A program made the position numbers and the translations under genes. A DNA stretch of 64,000 nucleotides from Atherinomorus stipes (taxonomy: Eukaryota; Chordata; Actinopteri; Atheriniformes; Atherinidae): positions 43,501 through 107,500 of the forward strand of contig JALJCO010008698.1 of NCBI GenBank assembly GCA_023101725.1, in the 5' to 3' direction. This document shows, in pieces, positions 59,301-64,000 of this stretch. The notes under the pieces are model-generated. The model was not told the DNA's origin. It saw only the letters and a list, made by a program, of their open reading frames with translations, and ran no database searches. The first letter of the stretch is position 1. Each line of letters opens with the position of its first letter.

Positions 59301-62300
59301 CACTCAGAGAGACGTTGGAAATACCAGAGAAAAAAACTGTCTTACGATCGGTCGGGACGAAAGCTTCGTACTGGGCCGTGAATCCCAGGTCCACGTAGGA
59401 CGCGTCGGACTTGAACTTGATGGTCATCTTGTTGCTTTTACTGGTGATTACTGTTTTTTTTAGCTTCTGGCCACACAACCTGCAACACAGGAAGAGCCGT
59501 CAGCCGTCACGCAGTTACTACACACTCAGAAACATGGAGGTACGAGACAGGAACGTTTCTGTACCTGTACGTACATTTATTACAAATGTACCCTCAAAAG
59601 TACAATATTGGTCTCTAGGAGGCCAGAAGTACCTATATACTATGAAAAAGGCTCCAAAGTAATAGAAAGTACAAATTTGTACCATTTCAACTCTAAGGGT
59701 ACCTGCAGCTTTGAAAAATGTGTGTAGCTTGTACAATAACTATAAATAGCAGTACTTCTAAACAGTAGTATAATTATAGTAATCATAGTAATAATTATAT
59801 GTATAATTATATGCGTTTTTCCTAATATTTCTATAATAATTATTCATTTATTATTAGCATCTTTGATTGTTGTCATAATCTCTATTTTATTGACTTTTAT
59901 TCATCATTTTTAATTGGTTTAATTGTACTTTATTAACTAATACAGCTTGATAAGGTACAAAAATGGACCATGAAGGTACAGAAATGTCTTTCAAAAAGGA
60001 ACCCCCCCAGCAACAAGCTTTGGACCCTTTTAGGTACAAACTGGTACCTCTGTTACTGAGTGAGTAACATGCAGCAAACGCTTTCCCATAGCAGATACAT
60101 TCAGAAGCCAAATGTTTCATTGTACATATGATTGCTAAAATTTCTAATTAATCATTTTAAGGTAACACAGAACAAACCATGGAGGCTGAATAGGCTACGT
60201 TAGCATAACAAGCTAGCAAGTTCACCAAGCAAGCCCCCTCATCTCAATCCTAGAGCCCCTCTGATGACATCAGCAGGAACAACAAATAGAAACTTGTCTT
60301 CAAGAACTTCAGCAATGTCTAAAATTAATCTGTTTGCTGAAATATGGCAATTATGGGATTTTTTGTTTAGGTGTATATGCGATGGTAAAACTTCCCGATC
60401 ACTTCGATAAATGATCATAAACGTCATAATTAAGAAGGAAAAATGTGTTTTTTGAGGATTAGTTCCACCACACAGACGGTACAGCCAGATGTGGAGAAAT
60501 AAACTCCTCTTGCTGAAAAAATATCATTTTTTAGATCTTTGTTCTTGTAGCAGCCTCTTCACAAGCCTAGAGCGCCCTCTGGTGGTGTTAGATGGTAACG
60601 TTTACTCTTCGGTTCATGTCAGACGATATGAATTAACATTTTAACATACAGTCGTCCTCAAAATTATCGATACCCTCCAATTAAAAGGAAAAGACTAAAT
60701 TCACAATAATAATTCAAATGAGAAGAAATGAAGGAAACTAATAATAAATAAAAATTTGCAAAAATACAATTAAGTGAATGAAAATATTGCTTTTCAATTG
60801 TAAGTGAAAATAACAATTAAAAAATAAATAAACAAATGAAACTGTCCCAGACCAATTAGAGCATCTTTCCCATGAACATGGACCAACATACCTGTCAACA
60901 GGTGCAGACGTCTGATTGGACGTTACAGAAACACCTGATTGCAGTGATTGTCTTAAAGTGTTGTTCAACAACATTTTAGCTTCGGAGCCCCATCATGCTT
61001 GTTTATTTGTTTTATTTTTTTGTTTATTTCATTCTGTTGAATCACAATTCAAAATCAAACTTTTTCATTTTTTATCACTTTTGTGCATTTCAACTATTTC
61101 ACTGACAGCTGATTTTTTTTCCCTTCTTTTATTGGAGGTATGAATAATTTTGAGGAAGACTGTGTTATGCTGTCTATATTTTGACATATATATAAGTTGC
61201 ACCTGATTAATCGCAACCAGAATATGAAAAAAGTATGACTTACATTCCAGAAAATACAGTACTGTACATCATATCATCAAACTAGCAATTAAAGGGTTTA
61301 ATCATTTGAGCAATGACATATTTCTAAGTTTTGATTTAGACTGAAGTTGATTTGAAGATCTGAACAAGTAAAAAGTAAAAATATTAATGTGAAATGTTTT
61401 CATAGAAGCTTCTGGAAGATGGTTTTGTCGGTCCAGAGCGAGCTACGAGGATCAACGATGTCGGCAGATAAAACGCATGGAAAATAAACTAAACAAAGAA
61501 AATGTGGTTTTCTGACCGTCTACCGTCGACTTCAACGTAGTCACCCGGACATCCGCTGCTCTGGTTCCCCACAGAGAAGTCGCTGAACTCAACCTTCACA
61601 AACTTCTCCTTGGACACCTGAGAGAGAAAAACGCCGATGGGGGAGTTATGAAAGGAGATACCAGTGAACAGGAGGGAAGTCCCAGTCCAGGACTCCAACC
61701 TGGGTCATCCTAAACCAGGTTTCTGCTGGGACCAGATTGCTTTACATCATGCATGATAGGAAGATGTTTCCTCCTCCTCTCACTGGAATCATGGATGAAA
61801 TGTTGGAATGATGCGGACTTACTTCGATTTTCCACTCGCACGAGGTTTGTGGAGGGTAGTTGTCTGGATAGAAGGGTGAAGAGAAGGAGCCTTTATCTCC
61901 CATCAGCTCCCCTCCACACTCTGCAGAACAGACACAGATAAAGCCGATGTCATAGATCCTCCACAGATACAGAGGTGTTCCAGCTCTGGAGGACCTGTCA
62001 TCGTCCATAAACCAGCCTGGCTCACAGTGAAAACATGGAACAGTGGGGAACCTTCCCAGGAGGGGCCGGCCGACCAAAATGACCCCAAGAGCACAGCGAC
62101 GACTCATCCAAGAGGTCACAAAAGACCCCAGAACAACATCCAAGAACTGCAGGCCTCACTTGCCTCAATGAAGGTCAGTGTTCATGACTCCCCCATCAGA
62201 AAGAGACTGGGGGGCAAAAATGGCTGCATGGCAGAGTTCCAAGACCAAAACCACTGCTGAGCAAAAAGAACATAAAGGCTCGTCTCAGTTTAGCCAGAAA

Positions 62301-63490
62301 GCATCTTGATGATCCCCAAGACTTTTGGGAAAATACTCTGTGGACTGACGAGACAAAAGTGGAACTTTCTGGAAGGTGGAGGTCCCATTACATCTGGCGT
62401 AAAAGTAACACGGCATTTCAGAAAAGGAACATCATAGCAACAGTAAAACATGGTGGTGGTAGTGTGATGGTCTGGGGCTGTTTTGCTGCTTCAGGACCTG
62501 GAAGACTTGCTGTGGTAAATGGAACCATGAATTCTGCTTCTACCAAAAATCATGAAGGAGAACGTCCGGCCATCTGTTGGTGACCTCAAGCTGAAGCGCA
62601 CTTGGGTTCTGCAGCAGAACAATGATCCAGAACACACCAGCAAGTCCACCTCTGAATGGCTTAAGAACAACAACATGAAGACTTTGGAGTGGCCTAGTCA
62701 AAGCCCCCACCTGAATCCCATTGAGATGCTGTGGCATGACCTTAAAAAAGGCGGTTCATGCTGGAAAAGCCTCCAATGTGGCTGAATTACAACAATTCTG
62801 CAAAGATGAGTGGAACAAAATTCCTCCACAGCGCTGTAGAAGACTCACTGCCAGTTATCACAAACGCTTGATGCAGTTGTTGCTGCTAAGGTGGAACAAC
62901 CAGTTATTAGGTTTAGGGGAAGATCACTTTTTCACACAGGGACATGGAGGGTTGGATTTTTCCCCCCTTACTAATAAAAACCTTCATTTAAAAACTGCAT
63001 TTTCTGTTTACTTGTGTTATCTTTGTCTCACATTTAAATTTGTTTGATGATCTGAAACATTTAAGTGTGACAAACATGCAGAAAAAGTAAGAAATTATGA
63101 AGGAGGAAACACTTCTTCGTCATGTATAAATTGATGTTAGTGAATTTATGGGGAGATAATAGATAATGGATAAAACAGTCAGATTAATCGTTTATCTCAG
63201 CCCTGGTCAGAACCACAGAACCCAGCAACCGCAGCTTTGATCTCATCATTTTTACCATGTCTCTCATTTTCAACATTAAACTGACCAAACTGTTAAAATC
63301 AGGTTTCTGTGGTTTCTGAAGTGGAACGAGGTCAGACTGGAGGAGGAACTTACGTCTGTCGCTGACGGGAAGCTGCGAGTAGAAGGCTCTGAATCCGGGG
63401 AAGTTCTTCTCCTCGTTGGTGACCAGCGTCATCAGCATCACGTTGCCGGACGACAGGAAGGACAGCGAGCTGTGGGGGTAGCCGCACTGT
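49182..63490 (-). CDS. st14: Matriptase-like type II transmembrane serine protease, 3' two thirds
   Basis: Twelve exons in consistent phase: 63354-63490, 61823-61920, 61517-61617, 59346-59479, 59159-59263, 58478-58585, 58275-58391, 56384-56506, 56137-56308, 52003-52274, 49658-49791, 49182-49342. Together they encode about 550 residues matching the last two thirds of matriptase: end of CUB1, CUB2, four LDLRa repeats and a trypsin domain. Two CUB plus four LDLRa fits ST14 and not TMPRSS6, which has three LDLRa. The N-terminal tail, transmembrane helix, SEA domain and most of CUB1 lie beyond the window. The family cleaves after Arg/Lys at epithelial surfaces and activates other proteases and growth-factor precursors. 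All splice sites are GT-AG. The last exon is 161 nt where frame needs 162, which breaks the C-terminus at 49302-49307. Which teleost st14 copy this is cannot be told. Confidence 0.9.
49905..50890. repeat. 23-bp minisatellite in st14 intron, about 43 copies
   Basis: Unit CAGACCGGTCTGCGGGGAAG GCT, with a perfect 12-bp palindrome CAGACCGGTCTG in each copy. Variants change GCG to GCT and C to T in the spacer. Confidence 0.95.
50960..51868. repeat. 27-bp minisatellite in st14 intron, about 33 copies
   Basis: Unit GGTTCTGATGGTCTGGGACT GGACCGG, a multiple of three without stops, which opens long frames on both strands that are not genes. Same intron as the 23-bp array. Confidence 0.95.
52290..53700. 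repeat. 13-bp minisatellite in st14 intron, about 100 copies, with a duplicated leader
   Basis: Unit GACCTGATCCAGA with variants (GTCC for ACCT, GATT for GATC). Its non-repetitive leader GGTCACAGTTTCACGGACAC through CAGACGGTCCTGG occurs twice, at 52275-52353 and 52451-52528. Confidence 0.93.
53830..54395. mobile_element. TTAA-flanked MITE family, copy 4, in st14 intron
   Basis: TTAAAGGAGTAGTACACCCA at the left and GTGAGTGAACTATTCCTTT at the right. It includes a 20-plus G run at 53940-53960. Confidence 0.85.
54628..55830. repeat. 45-bp minisatellite in st14 intron, about 26 copies
   Basis: Unit ATGGATCCTCCCCAGAACCT GGACCTCAACGGGTCTGG and TGGAGGG, one GGATCC per unit. Open in all frames of both strands because of the 3n length. 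Confidence 0.95.
56384..59263 (-). CDS. st14: st14 exons 59159-59263, 58478-58585, 58275-58391, 56384-56506: four LDLRa repeats
   Basis: Each exon encodes one LDL-receptor class A module with six cysteines and the calcium cage: [48 protein letters not shown] and [16 protein letters not shown]. All exons begin with 2 nt and end with 1 nt of a split codon, the usual symmetric LDLRa exon. For the fourth, the acceptor at 56507-56508 is required: the nearer AG would create a TAG codon. The second module has KPKIWSCDG, like KPLFWVCDS of matriptase. Confidence 0.92.
56715..57512. repeat. 33-bp minisatellite in st14 intron, about 24 copies
   Basis: Unit GTCCACTTAGGACAGAGGGG TAGGGGCGTCTCA. Right-hand copies replace CACTTA with TGTTA. 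Confidence 0.95.
57517..57603. repeat. Fragment of the TTTTAGTT-rich dispersed repeat
   Basis: TTTATTTCAGCTAATGAAAA TGTTTTTTTAATTTTAG is like 28985-29060. Confidence 0.6.
57675..57933. mobile_element. AT-rich MITE with TTAGG(T/A)CTGGGAAAAA ends
   Basis: Left TTAGGTCTGGGAAAAATATC, right ATATTTTTTCCCAGTCCTAA, inverted for about 30 bp with CAATACACTG against CAGTGTATC. Lies in an st14 intron. Confidence 0.85.
59346..61920 (-). CDS. st14: st14 exons 61823-61920, 61517-61617, 59346-59479: CUB2
   Basis: Three exons give one CUB domain. The first reads [20 protein letters not shown] and [12 protein letters not shown]; the second [20 protein letters not shown] and [12 protein letters not shown]; the third [40 protein letters not shown]. 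The CGG...SPxYPxNYPP start, CxWxIE and CPxDYVEV blocks are classic CUB signatures with four cysteines. The donor of the second exon is GTCAGA, weak but phase-correct. Confidence 0.9.
59523..60062. mobile_element. GTAC-rich MITE family, copy 3, in st14 intron
   Basis: Left CACTCAGAAACATGGAGGTA, right TACCTCTGTTACTGAGTG, imperfect inverted tips. Full length, about 540 bp. Confidence 0.85.
60649..61163. mobile_element. Mariner-type MITE copy 2, in st14 intron
   Basis: CAGTCGTCCTCAAAATTAT to AATTTTGAGGAAGACTGTG, collinear with 11126-11638 throughout. From 60070 to 60640 and 61170 to 61510 I recognise nothing but intron. Confidence 0.85.
62030..63117 (+). mobile_element. Tc1-like element (second family) in st14 intron, left-truncated
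   Basis: Starts inside the transposase HTH linker and ends with a typical Tc1 tail (GATGATCTGAAACATTTAAG, GTGTGACAAACATGCAGAAA). It is antisense to st14. Confidence 0.82.
62040..62905 (+). pseudogene. Tc1-type transposase, broken
   Basis: The plus strand reads [38 protein letters not shown]-type [20 protein letters not shown], then [40 protein letters not shown] and [20 protein letters not shown]. All three catalytic-region blocks are visible, but several frameshifts separate them and the N-terminal helix-turn-helix is missing. Confidence 0.85.
63354..63490 (-). CDS. st14: st14 exon: C-terminal part of CUB1
   Basis: Acceptor CCGTCTGCAG, donor GTAAGT. Encodes [40 protein letters not shown] and PVSDR, equivalent to the LCGTYPPS...NTERRHPGFEA region of mammalian matriptase. 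Upstream exons are outside the window. Confidence 0.88.
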
Positions 63491-63564
63491 CTGCAGACGG
63501 ACAGACGGACAGGCCGTTACCGGACGCGTTGGTGCAGCAAACCCCAGCGATCCGAGTCAGGAGT

Positions 63565-63640
63565 TACAGCAGGAAACTTCTAAAACCTGCAGGACACCGG
63601 TCCCCGAGGTCCAGGACTGGGGTTCCCTGAGCTAGACCAG
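63565..63640. repeat. Dispersed repeat fragment (CCTGCAGGACACCGG type)
   Basis: AAAACCTGCAGGACACCGGT CCCCGAGGTCCAGGACTGG is the inverse of the fragment at 33160-33200. From 63640 to 63940 no gene is seen; this is st14 intron. Confidence 0.55.
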
Positions 63641-63941
63641 TTTTAACCCTTTTCCACCACTACAGATCAGCTCAACTCAGTTCTACTTTGCTTGGTAGCT
63701 TTTCAATTACAATCACCACCCCGATCACAAGTAGACGTGGTAAGAGTGAAGCTGCAGCCACGCACGAGACTGTGCGACACAAACAGCAGCAGTTCACACT
63801 CCCGACCAGCAGGTGGCGCTAACGCACCTCATTCACTGTTTGCCAGCCGCCAGTAAATATAGCAACAGAAGAAGACGAGGCGAAGCAAGATGAGAGGCAC
63901 GGACGACATTCTTATTTGTGACATTGTTTAAAGAGACTTTC

Positions 63942-64000
63942 TACCTGATTTGGTAGAAAGTCGGACTTTTAATCTGAGGGAGGAGGGTTCAAGTCCCTGT
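63942..64000 (+). tRNA. tRNA-Lys(UUU)-like sequence, truncated by the window edge
   Basis: GGACTTTTAATCTGAGG gives a 5-bp anticodon stem (one G-U pair) with loop CTTTTAA and anticodon TTT at 63968-63970. GGGTTCAAGTCCCTGT matches the T arm and internal promoter B box of tRNA-Lys. The D arm (TACCTGATTTGGTAG) deviates from the canonical one. It could be a decayed tRNA gene or the head of a tRNA-derived SINE; the 3' end lies outside the window. Confidence 0.35.

Overview
The window looks like chromosomal DNA of a teleost fish. It has multi-exon vertebrate genes with GT-AG introns, Tc1, hAT and TTAA-flanked DNA transposons, L2 and other LINE fragments, (TA)n and (TAA)n microsatellites, and many G-rich minisatellites. 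No species can be assigned by reading. Nearly all long open frames that are not transposon-derived run through minisatellites whose units happen to lack stop codons; they are not genes.

Region 1 (1-11,640) is mostly transposable elements. A LINE is split by a full L2 insertion (6-bp target duplication), and deleted Tc1 copies and small MITEs follow. A decayed fragment of a CALHM-type channel gene sits at about 7.75 kb.

Region 2 (about 12.2-30.9 kb) holds a minus-strand array of calcium homeostasis modulator (CALHM/FAM26, Pfam Ca_hom_mod type) paralogues. Copy A (12203-13939) and copy B (20547-21455) are apparently intact two-exon genes. Copy C (29571-30885) is a pseudogene: a 546-bp hAT-type MITE with an exact 8-bp target duplication sits in its first exon, it has a frameshifting deletion in the second extracellular loop, and its splice donor is CT instead of GT. 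The single intron of copy A is filled with a 55-bp minisatellite made from the gene's own intron-exon 2 junction, so the true acceptor is preceded by several near-identical decoy acceptors. Copy B has a 63-nt intron that is a multiple of three and stop-free.

Region 3 (about 31-49 kb) has no gene I can support. It holds foldback TTAA elements, a MITE whose terminal repeat has been amplified into about 37 copies of a 41-bp unit with a quadruplex motif in each, a LINE whose coding sequence has been amplified into about 42 copies of a 37-bp unit, and further MITEs.

Region 4 (49,182-63,490, minus strand) carries the 3' two thirds of a matriptase (st14-like) gene: end of CUB1, CUB2, four LDL-receptor class A repeats and the trypsin-type protease domain, in 12 exons with consistent splice phases. 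The last exon is one base short of frame at a run of six C. This is either a real truncating mutation or an assembly error. The introns hold five minisatellites, two Tc-type elements and several MITEs. A tRNA-Lys(UUU)-like sequence is cut off by the right edge.
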